In this document: piece after piece, positions 19,451-28,871 of the stretch
Layout: each line of letters begins with the position of its first letter
How positions within the stretch are numbered: position 1 is the stretch's first letter
Source of the DNA: JAABVY01 sp964627935
Lineage (GTDB): Bacteria; Zixibacteria; MSB-5A5; JAABVY01
NCBI GenBank assembly: GCA_964627935.1
Contig: CAZVLB010000005.1
Coordinates: 154,411 to 218,410, forward strand
Direction: 5' to 3'
DNA: 64,000 bases
Position numbers and translations under genes: made by a program
The notes under the pieces: model-generated
Told to the model about the DNA's origin: nothing
What the model saw: only the letters and a program-made list of their open reading frames with translations
The model's database searches: none

Positions 19451-20320
19451 ATGAAAGATGTACAGAGTCAAAGGGATGAGCGCAATATCAGTATTGATCG
19501 CGTGGGCATAAAGAACATCAAGTACCCCATAGCATTGCGGGACAAGACCAAACAACTTCAGCATACCACAGCAAGCATCAACCTGTATGTCGACCTGCCG
19601 CGGCAGTTCAAGGGCACCCATATGTCACGTTTCGTGGAGGTCCTGACCCGTCATCACGGCGAAATCGATATACGCAATATTAATGAGATCCTGGAGGAGA
19701 TGAAGCTCAAATTGAAGGCCAAAACAGCACATCTTGAGCTGACATTTCCCTATTTCATAAATAAAGAGGCGCCGGTCAGCAGGCAGTCCGCCCTGCTCGA
19801 TTATGAATGTTCGATCGAGGCTGTTTCCAATGGTGACGAGCACAGCAATGCCACCGTGACTGTCCGTGTGCCGGTAACAACCCTGTGTCCCTGCTCCAAA
19901 GAGATTTCCGAAAGAGGTGCGCATAATCAGCGTTCGATCGTGACCCTGAGGGTCCAGGTCAATGAATTTACCTGGCTCGAGGACTTAATCGAGGTGGTCG
20001 AGAAATCGGCCTCATGTGAGCTCTATCCACTTCTCAAGCGTGAAGATGAAAAATACGTAACTGAACGGGCCTACGATAATCCGGCTTTTGTTGAGGATGT
20101 CGTGCGCGAGATTACCGGCCGGCTTCAGGATGATGAACGGATCGACTGGTTCAGCGTGGAATCCGAGAATCAGGAATCGATCCATAATCATAATGCCTAC
20201 GCCCAGATTATCCGCAACCTCAAGGCCGAAAGGCGCGAGATGGCTCAGGTTGAGAGCATGAAACAGAAGAAATCATCGGACTCAAGCGAGAGGAAGGCAT
20301 CGGATGTCAGGAAGGCTTGA
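19451..20320 (+). CDS. folE2: GTP cyclohydrolase FolE2 (type IB)
   Basis: A 289-residue protein of the GCYH-IB family, the metal-flexible GTP cyclohydrolase that makes 7,8-dihydroneopterin triphosphate. Recognisable stretches include VGIKNIKYP near the N-terminus, PRQFKGTHMSRFVE (about 51-64), the Cys-containing PVTTLCPCSKE (about 143-153), and AHNQRS. The C-terminal 30 residues are a charged extension past the usual end. It feeds QueD/PTPS directly upstream, and its 3' end overlaps the next gene by 17 bases. Confidence 0.92.
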   Translation: MKDVQSQRDERNISIDRVGIKNIKYPIALRDKTKQLQHTTASINLYVDLPRQFKGTHMSRFVEVLTRHHGEIDIRNINEILEEMKLKLKAKTAHLELTFPYFINKEAPVSRQSALLDYECSIEAVSNGDEHSNATVTVRVPVTTLCPCSKEISERGAHNQRSIVTLRVQVNEFTWLEDLIEVVEKSASCELYPLLKREDEKYVTERAYDNPAFVEDVVREITGRLQDDERIDWFSVESENQESIHNHNAYAQIIRNLKAERREMAQVESMKQKKSSDSSERKASDVRKA

Positions 20321-21047
20321 TGGCAAGGTAGTTCTGGTAACAGGTTCAAGCAGGGGACTGGGCAAAATCATTGCCGGAAGATTCCTCGAAGAAGGATGCA
20401 GGGTGGTGATCACATCCCAGAAACCGGAGGAACTGGATAATGCCGAAAAGGAACTCAGCAGGGCCTCCGATCAGGTCCTCAAAGTTGTCGCTGATATTAC
20501 CAGCGAGGATGATGCTAAGTCGCTGATCGATAAGATAGTCGAGCGATTCGGACAGATCGATATAGTGGTCAATAATGCCGGTGTTTTCAAGATGGGCAAA
20601 GTCGATGAGATGTCGGTTGATGATTTCGATTTGACCATGAATGTCAATTTCAAGGGAGCATTCCTGACATGCAAATTCGCGCTGCCGCACATGAAAAAGC
20701 GCAAACAGGGGCAGATTATAAATATCTGCTCGATCGGCGCCAAACTGGGTCTGGAAAATCTTTCGGCATATTGCGCCTCGAAAGGGGCCCTGATGATGTT
20801 CGGCAACAGCCTCAAGGCTGAGTTGAAGCCATATAAAATCAGGGTAACCAATGTCTATCCGCATGCGATGAATACCCAGAATCAGGATATCGAACCCGAC
20901 AGTGAAAAACGTGCGCAGATGATCGAGCCGGATGATGTCGCTGATGCCTTGATTGCCGTGACTTCATCGGCCGACTATGTCCAGTACCAGGATATTACGA
21001 TTTATCCCATGTCGACCAGGATGACCAAGGAAGAGATCACAGAATAG
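20304..21047 (+). CDS. SDR-family oxidoreductase (last gene of pterin operon)
   Basis: A 247-residue classical SDR with TGSSRGLGK (about 14-22), NNAGVF (about 91-96) and catalytic YCASK (about 155-159). It overlaps the folE2 3' end and so is translationally coupled. Its place after GTP cyclohydrolase and PTPS fits a sepiapterin- or pteridine-reductase-like step, but sequence alone does not fix the substrate. The next gene starts more than 120 bp downstream, so the operon probably ends here. Confidence 0.85.
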   Translation: MSGRLDGKVVLVTGSSRGLGKIIAGRFLEEGCRVVITSQKPEELDNAEKELSRASDQVLKVVADITSEDDAKSLIDKIVERFGQIDIVVNNAGVFKMGKVDEMSVDDFDLTMNVNFKGAFLTCKFALPHMKKRKQGQIINICSIGAKLGLENLSAYCASKGALMMFGNSLKAELKPYKIRVTNVYPHAMNTQNQDIEPDSEKRAQMIEPDDVADALIAVTSSADYVQYQDITIYPMSTRMTKEEITE

Positions 21048-21169
21048 ATTCGATATACATATATATTCTTTGCCAGATGGTTTTTCAGCCTACTTTTTTA
21101 TTTCACAGATCAAGCTCTCAATCGTCATATCAACAGCCATATCTTTAGAAACCTCAACAGGATTTTGCT

Positions 21170-21847
21170 ATGAGATCGATAGCTGTATTTATGCTTGTAC
21201 TGGCGTTGTGTGCCACATCCCGGGCCGCCGATACACTCGAATACAGGGATGCATGTGCCGGTTTTTCCAAAGTTCGATCAGGTTTGCTGACACGATATCA
21301 GATGCCTGACGCCAACATCGATTCTTTTCATGCTCAGGTGCGAATGCAGTTGGAAATCAGCTTCTTGCATCTGTGCCGTTTCTGGATTGGTACTGATTGG
21401 GATTTTAATGGAATCAGTTCAGTACCGGGGCAGGGCAAAATAGCATGTGGCCATTTTGTGGCCAATATTCTATCTGATCTGGGATTTAATTTCAATCGTC
21501 GCAAGCTGGGGCGGCAGGCGGCCTCAAGAATCATCTATGCTTTTGTGAAAGACAGTTCGCTGATCCGCAGATATGCCAATATCGATAGCAAAAAACTGGA
21601 AACAGAGCTGAGAAAAATGGGGGCGGGTGTTTATCTCATCGGCCTTGATTATCATGTCGGCTTCCTGGCCTTTGAAAATGACAGTATCTATTTCATTCAC
21701 TCAAGCTTTTATGAGCCTCAGAAAGTTGTCTGGCAGGGCATTCATGAACATTCGCCAATCAAAGACTCAGAAGTAATTATGATCGGCAAACTGTTTCAAG
21801 ACAAGAAAATCCTGAAAGCATGGATCAGGCATGAAAAAATATTTTGA
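21170..21847 (+). CDS. Secreted hypothetical protein, NlpC/P60-like motif
   Basis: A 225-residue protein with a signal peptide (hydrophobic core about 4-15, cleavage near SRA at 20). The middle carries KIACGHFVANILSDLGF (about 89-105), and later YHVGFL and YFIHSS. The Cys, then His, then aromatic-His order resembles papain-like NlpC/P60 cell-wall peptidases, but the match is only a pattern. It is convergent with the nucleosidase gene, the two stops being a base apart. Function uncertain; a periplasmic hydrolase is my best guess. Confidence 0.55.
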   Translation: MRSIAVFMLVLALCATSRAADTLEYRDACAGFSKVRSGLLTRYQMPDANIDSFHAQVRMQLEISFLHLCRFWIGTDWDFNGISSVPGQGKIACGHFVANILSDLGFNFNRRKLGRQAASRIIYAFVKDSSLIRRYANIDSKKLETELRKMGAGVYLIGLDYHVGFLAFENDSIYFIHSSFYEPQKVVWQGIHEHSPIKDSEVIMIGKLFQDKKILKAWIRHEKIF

Positions 21848-21848
21848 T

Positions 21849-22718
21849 TTAATCCAGGCTTCTCAGAAATGTCATCATAACCATCGATGAATTCTCGGCC
21901 GCCACCTCGAAAAACTCCTCAAGCTGTTTTTCGGCTGTTTGTGTCCTGTCGCCGCCGGCCAGGTCGGAGGCTGAACGAAACGCGATAAACGGCAGACCGT
22001 TGGCATGGCAGATCTGCGCCACAGCGGCGGATTCCATATCCACGATCAGGGCCCCGAATTGATTACCGAGCCATATTCTCTTTTCGGCATTGTCAATGAA
22101 CTGATTGCCGCTGACACCATGTCCGCCGACTATCAGTTTCGGCATCCTGTCATCAATCAGATTCAGGCCGATCTCATTTGCCTGCATCGTGCCTGCCTTT
22201 TGCATCATTACTGAATCGCAGGCAAAGTGCATGACTCTGGCCACGCTATCGACATGAGCCAGATACGATAGCTGATCCCAGGGGCTGAATCCCTCGGAGG
22301 ATATGATACCATAGTCATGAACAGCCCAGCTATCGCAGATTACAATATCTCCGATTTGAACCGAGCTGTCGACAGCGCCTGCAATCCCGGAAAATATCAC
22401 TGCCTTTGGATGATACAGGTCGATTAATCTTTGCGTGCTCATGGAGGCATTAATCAGGCCCATGCCGGATTCCGCCAGGACAACCTCCTGTCCGGCAAGC
22501 TTGCCGAATCCGACAAAACGTCCAAACACACGCGCCGCGCTGTCGGTTTCCATCTCCTCGGCCAGCAGAATCCCCTCGGCATCGAAAGCATACAGTACCA
22601 GAAAAGGCCTAATCGTCGGCTTTTCTTCTTCAACCTGCCCGTTATCTGCAGGATGGCAGGCTGCAATCAGAATCAAAATACAAGTTAAAGATATTAGTAA
22701 GCGAATGTATTGTCTCAT
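21849..22718 (-). CDS. MTA/SAH nucleosidase-family lipoprotein
   Basis: A 289-residue protein. The frame is open 68 codons further upstream, but MRQYIRLLISLTCILILIAAC at 22718 is a textbook lipoprotein signal, with Cys at about 21. The mature part is a PNP/UDP-phosphorylase-fold nucleosidase: SGIAGAVD (about 109), GDIVICDSW and VDMESAAVAQIC (about 230), with the Met-Glu pair that holds ribose and the catalytic Asp in SASDLAGG. Such enzymes cleave methylthioadenosine or S-adenosylhomocysteine in the cytosol. A lipid-anchored version implies periplasmic nucleoside salvage or toxin-like use. Confidence 0.82.
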   Translation of the reverse strand: MRQYIRLLISLTCILILIAACHPADNGQVEEEKPTIRPFLVLYAFDAEGILLAEEMETDSAARVFGRFVGFGKLAGQEVVLAESGMGLINASMSTQRLIDLYHPKAVIFSGIAGAVDSSVQIGDIVICDSWAVHDYGIISSEGFSPWDQLSYLAHVDSVARVMHFACDSVMMQKAGTMQANEIGLNLIDDRMPKLIVGGHGVSGNQFIDNAEKRIWLGNQFGALIVDMESAAVAQICHANGLPFIAFRSASDLAGGDRTQTAEKQLEEFFEVAAENSSMVMMTFLRSLD

Positions 22719-22797
22719 ACTACCCCGGGTTATAAAATTGCCGTTTTTCGAATTATGCAAGTGGATGACAGGATAGCAAGCTAAAACTGCGGATAAT

Positions 22798-25700
22798 CTA
22801 ATTCGCGGGCACCTGTGATGGTTTGCGATCCAGTTCTTCACGAACCGCACGGGCCAGCCGTTCGATCGTATATGGCTTTTTGACATATTGCCCGGCGCCC
22901 AGTTCCTGCATGCGCAGTACATGTTCTGTCTGTGAGTACCCGGAAACTATTATCGCTTTCTGGCCGGGATGAATCTTGATGATTTCTTCATAAGTACGCA
23001 AGCCGTCGAAATCCTTTTCCATGATCATATCCAGAAGCACTATATCCGCCTGGCTGTCTTTCAGGTAATCAATCGCCTCACGTCCTCCGCAGACGCAATG
23101 AATATCATAGCCCATGCTTTCCAGCATGTCGGCCACCATTTCACGCTGTTCGGCGGAATCATCAACAATCAACACTTTTTCCTCGCCACCCAGATAGGCC
23201 TCTGACTGATCCAGTTCATCGGCCGCATCGGCGGTGACAGGAAAATACAGCACGAATTCCGTGCCCTGGCCGATTTCCGAGAAAACATCATAGTAGCCTT
23301 TATGATCCTTGACAATGCCATAGACTACCGACAGGCCCAGGCCGCTGCCCGAGGTGCCCATTTTCTTCTTGGAGAAATAAGGCTCGAATATTTTATCAAT
23401 ATCCTCAGGCGCTATGCCCACACCCGTATCTGCAATGCGCAGGATAATGTAATCATCTTCCGGGATATTTATGATTCCGCTGATCAGCTTGTTCTTAAAA
23501 CGCCTGCGCGTGCTGATCGAAAGCCGTCCGCCGTCTTTCATGGCATCGAAGGCATTGACCACCAGGTTCATAATCACTTTCCAGAGATGAGCCTCGGAAC
23601 CGTTGATCAGTCCGCATTCGCGATCCAGGTCGATATTGACTTCAACATTGGGATTCTCGGACACCAGTTTATTGAAATTGGCCGACTCGGTATATGAATC
23701 CACAACGCTGTTCAGATCAAGCGGATGCATCTCGTAGCGCCCGCGCCTGGCCAGGGTCAGAAGATCCTGAATAACATCTGCCGCCTCGCTGGCCGAACGG
23801 CCCATCTTTTCGATCTGCTTGCGCACCGGGCTGTCTTCGGGAAGACGTGACAGGATCAGATCGGGGTAGCCCACCAGAGGACCAAGCATATTGTTTAAGT
23901 CATGCGCCACGCCGCCGGCCAGGATACCCAGCGATTCCATCCGTTCCGCCTTCTCCAGTTTTTCCTGAAGCTTGCGCCGGTTTTCTTCATTGCGTTTGCG
24001 TTCTATGACCATTGCAATCGGGCCGGAGACAAAAGTCAAAAGGTCCAGTTCAGTCCGTGTGAATTTATATGGGTTTTCATAATCCTGCAGAACCATCACG
24101 CCGGTCACCTCGCTGGCCGTCTTGAGCGGCACGCCCATCCAGATTTTCGAGGGGTTGCCGATTAGTTCCACCTCACCCTCTTCGCTGAGTTGCTCATGCC
24201 TGGCTGCATTGATCAGCACCGGTTTGCCCAGCCTGCGAACATAATCGGTCAGGCTACCCTTAAGAGGCTGCGATTCATATTCATCACCGTCCTTATCATC
24301 AACGCAGTACGGGAATGTATACACCTCTTCTTCTGAATCATACAGGGCGACATAAAAATTGCGGAAATCGATCAATGTGCCCAGTTCGCGATGAACTGTT
24401 TTCAGCAGCTTATAAAGGCTGGAGGTGCTGTTGGCCGCCTCGGAAATATTTAGCAGTACTGTCTGGGCCCGTTCGGCGCGTTTTCTTTCGCTGATATTAC
24501 TTCCGTAGATATAAAATGTTTGCGTGATCATGTCCCATTTCGTTGTGAACAGGAAAGTACCCGGCAGCATATCCTGCTCGACCTGGATCTCTTTAAATGA
24601 GCGTATCTCCTCCAGTGACTTATCCCGATAATCAGGGAAGAGCTCATCGATATTGATATCGGACAGCTCGAAATTAAACAGGCGTTCGGCCGCGGGATTG
24701 GCGCGAATTACCTTTCCCTCGAAATTTGCCTGGATCACCGGCGCGGGATTATTGCGCGCAAAGGCGGCCTGGTGACGAAGTTCTGTCTCGGCATCTTTGC
24801 GATCGGTGATATCAACATGTGTGCCGACCAAGCGGATCGGATGTCCCCGGGAGTCTCGGGCAACCACCTTGCCCCTGGATAGAATCCATTTATAATCACC
24901 CTGCCTGGTTCTCATCCTGAACTCGACTTCGAAGCTTGGGGATTTATCGTCTATTGCCTGGCGAACTGTTTCTTCAGTTTTATCGCGATCATCCTCATGA
25001 AGCAGATTCGCCCATGTCTCATAGGTGCCCGGTAACTCATCCGGTTCATAGCCCAGCATGGTAAACCAGCGCGGGCCGAAATATGCCTGACCACTTCGTA
25101 TATCCCAGTCCCAGAGACCGTCACTGGTAGCTTCCAGGGCCATGTTCAGCCGCTCCTCACTGACTCGCAGGGCTTCTTCGGCTTTTTTCCTGTCGCTGAT
25201 ATCGCGGGCTATACCCAGGAGCACCGGTTTGCCCTCGAGTTTCATCGGTACAGTCGAGACCTCGATATAAACCTCGCTGCCGTCCATGCGTAATAACGTG
25301 AACTCATTCGGACCGGTGTTTTTGCCCGCCTTGTTTTTTGCCATCAGGCGGATCGCCTGCCGCATCTGCTCCGGCGGCAGAAGCTTGAGCTTGATAAAGC
25401 TCTTGCCGATCAAATCCTCTTTTTTGCAGCCGATGATCTTTTCCGCGGCACGATTGCCGTCGATAAACCTGCCGCGCAGGTCACAGACGAAAAGGCCATC
25501 CGGCGCAAGTTCAAATAGCAGCTTGAATCTTTCCTGCGAAAGCCTGTTTCGCTCCTCCGCATGGCGCCTTTCCACCATCTCGCGTTTTAGCCGTTCATTG
25601 GTACGGATCACCTTCTCGCGGTTTTCACGCAGGGTTTTGATGATATGTTCTTCATTTTCGAATGCAGTCTTGAAACCTTTGACCAATGAGCCTATGGCAA

Positions 25701-26274
25701 ATGTCAGCAGGCCGTTCAAGGCCAGGGCATTTCCACTTTGAATCAGGAAGATATTGAAGGCATTTGAAAGTCCTGCCGACCAGGGGGTGATATTAAGCTC
25801 AATCAGGATCAGCGTGCCGATATACGTGAATGCATTTAAAGCAAGTGCATATACGGCGGGCCGGATTCCCAGAAAAAGCACTGTTAGTATCGGAAATGAA
25901 AACAGCCAGAGAGTGCTTCCACCTAACGGTCCGGTTAGATAAAGCAGGTAGATGCCCAACAGGTATGCGATAGAGATTATACTCAGTACACGGGTGCGGT
26001 ATTTCAAGGACTTGCTCAGACAGAGATAAATCATCCAGGCATAGACAACTGTATCTATGACGGCCAGCAACCAGTAATTTTCCTTAATTGCGAAATAAAC
26101 ACTGGGAACATAAGCGATCATGCCCAGCAACATGGTCGACATAAGCAGGACCTTAAGTATACGTTCCTGCCAGTATTCGATTTTGTTCGAATGCGCCTCA
26201 TCTGAAACCTCAAGCAGTTTCTTGAGGTGTGCCAGCGGAATAGGGCCGGGCTTTTTTATATAATCATTTTTCAT
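22798..26274 (-). CDS. Hybrid sensor histidine kinase (TM-PAS-PAS-PAS-GAF-HisKA-HATPase-REC)
   Basis: A 1158-residue membrane kinase. Six to seven hydrophobic segments (about 40-205) form an N-terminal sensor, followed by a coiled coil (about 210-245). PAS domains lie at about 245-365, 370-495 (with a PAC motif) and 500-595, and a GAF domain at about 600-760. HisKA has the phosphorylated His in GGVAHDLNNML (about 793-803), followed by a HATPase domain with DTGVGI and GSGLGLSVV. A C-terminal receiver carries VDDS, the phosphoacceptor Asp in VLLDMIM, and the KPY lysine. The signal is unknown and no separate response regulator is adjacent. The large sensory stack suggests redox or small-ligand input. 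Confidence 0.93.
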   Translation of the reverse strand: MKNDYIKKPGPIPLAHLKKLLEVSDEAHSNKIEYWQERILKVLLMSTMLLGMIAYVPSVYFAIKENYWLLAVIDTVVYAWMIYLCLSKSLKYRTRVLSIISIAYLLGIYLLYLTGPLGGSTLWLFSFPILTVLFLGIRPAVYALALNAFTYIGTLILIELNITPWSAGLSNAFNIFLIQSGNALALNGLLTFAIGSLVKGFKTAFENEEHIIKTLRENREKVIRTNERLKREMVERRHAEERNRLSQERFKLLFELAPDGLFVCDLRGRFIDGNRAAEKIIGCKKEDLIGKSFIKLKLLPPEQMRQAIRLMAKNKAGKNTGPNEFTLLRMDGSEVYIEVSTVPMKLEGKPVLLGIARDISDRKKAEEALRVSEERLNMALEATSDGLWDWDIRSGQAYFGPRWFTMLGYEPDELPGTYETWANLLHEDDRDKTEETVRQAIDDKSPSFEVEFRMRTRQGDYKWILSRGKVVARDSRGHPIRLVGTHVDITDRKDAETELRHQAAFARNNPAPVIQANFEGKVIRANPAAERLFNFELSDINIDELFPDYRDKSLEEIRSFKEIQVEQDMLPGTFLFTTKWDMITQTFYIYGSNISERKRAERAQTVLLNISEAANSTSSLYKLLKTVHRELGTLIDFRNFYVALYDSEEEVYTFPYCVDDKDGDEYESQPLKGSLTDYVRRLGKPVLINAARHEQLSEEGEVELIGNPSKIWMGVPLKTASEVTGVMVLQDYENPYKFTRTELDLLTFVSGPIAMVIERKRNEENRRKLQEKLEKAERMESLGILAGGVAHDLNNMLGPLVGYPDLILSRLPEDSPVRKQIEKMGRSASEAADVIQDLLTLARRGRYEMHPLDLNSVVDSYTESANFNKLVSENPNVEVNIDLDRECGLINGSEAHLWKVIMNLVVNAFDAMKDGGRLSISTRRRFKNKLISGIINIPEDDYIILRIADTGVGIAPEDIDKIFEPYFSKKKMGTSGSGLGLSVVYGIVKDHKGYYDVFSEIGQGTEFVLYFPVTADAADELDQSEAYLGGEEKVLIVDDSAEQREMVADMLESMGYDIHCVCGGREAIDYLKDSQADIVLLDMIMEKDFDGLRTYEEIIKIHPGQKAIIVSGYSQTEHVLRMQELGAGQYVKKPYTIERLARAVREELDRKPSQVPAN

Positions 26275-26430
26275 CTGCCAACAGTAGCCCCTGGCTTTTG
26301 CGTGCGGTCAGCACGAGCAATTTTATCAGCTTTCTCCTCAAATTATATTTCGACATAAGCCGTTGATCGTTTTAGAGAAAACCGGGAGAATTGGTAAGAT
26401 ATCTATGCTTTGGGATATAATAACAGGGCT

Positions 26431-27579
26431 TTAATCTGTTTCCGCGCCCAGGGGAAGATCAAAAACGCGGTAGGTTTTGTAGTGTTCAGCGCCGAGAAGT
26501 TTGGCGACACGGATCATCAGCTCATTATCCTCCAGAACCCATGAGATTTCGCCCCATTCATAGCCTTTTTCAAGTCCGCGGTTGAATGTTTCAAGATAGA
26601 ACACATTGTCAATACCCCGTTTCTGGTAGTCATGTTCTATTCCCATGGTGATGATGCGCAGGGAGTTGATCTTGTTCTTGATTTTGGAGTGCCAGAGCAG
26701 TTTGATTGCGCCGAATGGAAACAGCCGTCCTTTAGTATAAGGAAGTATCTGATAGACATTGGGCAGGGCCATGGAAAAGCCGATCGGATTACCGTCAACC
26801 TCGGCAATAAAGATCAGGTCGGGATCGACTATTTCCTTCATATCCTTGGCGATATGCAGGAATTCATCATCCGGCAGAGGAATAAAGCCCCAGTTTTTGC
26901 TCCAGGCCTTATTGTAAATTTTGTTAACGACCTTTAGTTCCGACTTGAAGTTGCGCATATCCAGATTGCGCACCTTGACATTTTCCTTGTGCTTGATCCT
27001 CTCGACGATTTTCTCCACACGTTCAGGAGGACGATTATCTCGTGTCATCTTGAAGGCATACAGGTCCTTGGACTTGCGGAACCCGAATTTTTCCATAAAA
27101 TCGATATAATAGTTCGGATTATAGGGCATATTCACCATCGGCGGTGAATCAAAATTGTCGATAACAAAGCCCAGTTCATAATTGGTGGAGAAATTTGTCG
27201 GCCCGCGCATGACCACCAGGCCCTCTTTTTTGAGTTCGATCAATGCTACTCGAAAAAGAACGCTGGCCACATCGTAATCATCGATACACTCAAAAAAGCC
27301 GAAGAAACCGACACGATCCTCGTGAAAAGCATTGTGATTATAATTTACAATCGAGGCGATCCGTCCGGCTAGCTTGCCATTCTTTTTTGCCAGGAAATAT
27401 TTCACCCGCGAATAGCGGAAGAACGGATTTTTATTTTTATCGAAAAATGATTTCCGTTCGGCAATCAGCGGAGGCACCCAGTTGGGATCGTCTTTGTAAA
27501 GCTTGAATGGGAACTTGATGAACCTATTCATGTCGCGGCCGGATTTGACCTCGACAATCTGTATGTCTTCGAATGGCAT
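26431..27579 (-). CDS. GNAT-fold acyltransferase, probable bacterial ceramide synthase
   Basis: A 382-residue protein. The opening FIKFPFKLYKDDPNWVPPL, then GRIASIVNYNHN and FFGFFECIDDYD (about 80-105), matches my memory of the GNAT-related proteins linked to bacterial ceramide synthesis (bCerS, Caulobacter CCNA_01212 type). These N-acylate the long-chain base. The stop of the serine palmitoyltransferase-like gene lies four bases after its start region on the same strand, so the two are co-transcribed. A ceramide reductase-like gene is divergent next door, which strengthens the assignment. Sequence identity could not be measured. Confidence 0.72.
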   Translation of the reverse strand: MPFEDIQIVEVKSGRDMNRFIKFPFKLYKDDPNWVPPLIAERKSFFDKNKNPFFRYSRVKYFLAKKNGKLAGRIASIVNYNHNAFHEDRVGFFGFFECIDDYDVASVLFRVALIELKKEGLVVMRGPTNFSTNYELGFVIDNFDSPPMVNMPYNPNYYIDFMEKFGFRKSKDLYAFKMTRDNRPPERVEKIVERIKHKENVKVRNLDMRNFKSELKVVNKIYNKAWSKNWGFIPLPDDEFLHIAKDMKEIVDPDLIFIAEVDGNPIGFSMALPNVYQILPYTKGRLFPFGAIKLLWHSKIKNKINSLRIITMGIEHDYQKRGIDNVFYLETFNRGLEKGYEWGEISWVLEDNELMIRVAKLLGAEHYKTYRVFDLPLGAETD

Positions 27580-27582
27580 AGG

Positions 27583-28791
27583 CTATATCAGGTCGAGCTT
27601 TTTGCCCACTTTTTCAAAAGTCTCCAGGACAAAATCAAGCTGCTCATCAGTGTGCGTAGCGGTATACGAAGTTCTTATCAGGGCATTGCCGGGTGTTACC
27701 GCCGGGGCTATGATGGCATTGGCAAAGATACCGGCATCATAGAGAACCTTCCAGAACGTGAAGCAGGCCATATCGTCGCCGATATAAACCGGCACTATGG
27801 GAGTTTCTGATACCCCGATATCATAGCCCATCGAAGTCAGGCCCTTGCGCATCTTCTGTCCGTTTTTGATCAGCTTTTCGCGGCGTTCCGGTTCCGATTT
27901 GATGATTTTCAGGCAGGCCAGGACTGTTGCCACAGCCGAGGGCGGCAATGCGGCGGAAAATATCAATGGCCGTGAAAAGTGCTTTATAAAATCGATCACA
28001 TACGAATCGGCCGCTATTGCTCCGCCTATCGATGCAAACGATTTGGAAAAAGTGGTCATGACTAAATCAACCCGGTCATTCAGGCCGAAATGAGTTGCCG
28101 TCCCCGAACCATCCTCGCCCAAAACGCCCATGGAATGCGCATCATCAACCATCAGCCGGAAATTATATTTGTCGCGCAAACGAACCAGTCCGGGCAGGTC
28201 GACAATATCACCCTCCATCGAAAACACGCCGTCCACAACGACAAAGGCGCCAAAATCGCCCGTATGCGATTCCATGATTCGATCCAGGTCGGCTACGTCA
28301 TTGTGGCGATATTTGAGTGTCTTACCAAATGCAAGGCGGCAACCATCGACAATCGAAGCATGGTCGGACCTGTCGGCCAGGATAATATCGTTCTTGTGAA
28401 TCAGGCTGGAGATTGTGCCCAGGTTGGTTTGAAATCCGGTGGAGAAAACAAGCACCGCCTCTTTGCGCATAAAGCGGGCAAGCTCTTCTTCCAGTTCCAG
28501 ATGAATATCCAGGGTACCATTCAAAAAACGCGAACCGGTACATCCGACCCCGTATTTCTTCGTAGCCTTCTGCGCCGCCTCAATCACCTCGGGATGAGTT
28601 GTCAGTCCCAGGTAATTGTTGGAGCCGATCATGATCAGCTCTTTGCCGTTGATTTTTACGGTGTTGGCAGCGGCCGAGGAAATCGGATTAAAATACGGAT
28701 AAACCCCCGCGTTACGAACTTCGGCTGCGCGAGTAAATGCGCGGCATTTGTCAAAGATGTCTCGAGTTTTTACTTGTTCGCTTCCTTGCAT
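27583..28791 (-). CDS. spt: Serine palmitoyltransferase-like alpha-oxoamine synthase
   Basis: A 402-residue PLP enzyme of the alpha-oxoamine synthase family (KBL, BioF, HemA, SPT). Seen are NNYLGL (about 56-61), VFSTGFQTN (about 115-123), VDDAHSMGVLGE (about 215-226), and the PLP lysine in TFSKSFAS (about 247-254). KBL and SPT are hard to split by eye. The cluster with a GNAT ceramide-synthase-like gene and an epimerase-type reductase favours SPT, which condenses serine with an acyl thioester to start sphingolipid synthesis. It is read with the downstream GNAT gene. Confidence 0.82.
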   Translation of the reverse strand: MQGSEQVKTRDIFDKCRAFTRAAEVRNAGVYPYFNPISSAAANTVKINGKELIMIGSNNYLGLTTHPEVIEAAQKATKKYGVGCTGSRFLNGTLDIHLELEEELARFMRKEAVLVFSTGFQTNLGTISSLIHKNDIILADRSDHASIVDGCRLAFGKTLKYRHNDVADLDRIMESHTGDFGAFVVVDGVFSMEGDIVDLPGLVRLRDKYNFRLMVDDAHSMGVLGEDGSGTATHFGLNDRVDLVMTTFSKSFASIGGAIAADSYVIDFIKHFSRPLIFSAALPPSAVATVLACLKIIKSEPERREKLIKNGQKMRKGLTSMGYDIGVSETPIVPVYIGDDMACFTFWKVLYDAGIFANAIIAPAVTPGNALIRTSYTATHTDEQLDFVLETFEKVGKKLDLI

Positions 28792-28818
28792 TTCCTTATT
28801 CTTTCAGCTAAAGCTGTA

Positions 28819-28847
28819 AGGTTACGCTGACAAACGAGTTTTGTCAA
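28819..28847 (-). promoter_or_regulatory. Promoter for spt-GNAT pair
   Basis: On the minus strand, TTGACA (28842-28847), a 17-base spacer and TAACCT (28819-28824) lie 28 bp before the spt start. The -35 is perfect and the -10 is a four-of-six match. The divergent reductase gene starts on the other side of the same 80-bp gap. Confidence 0.5.
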
Positions 28848-28871
28848 GAAAATTAAAGCTCAAACAGGCTT

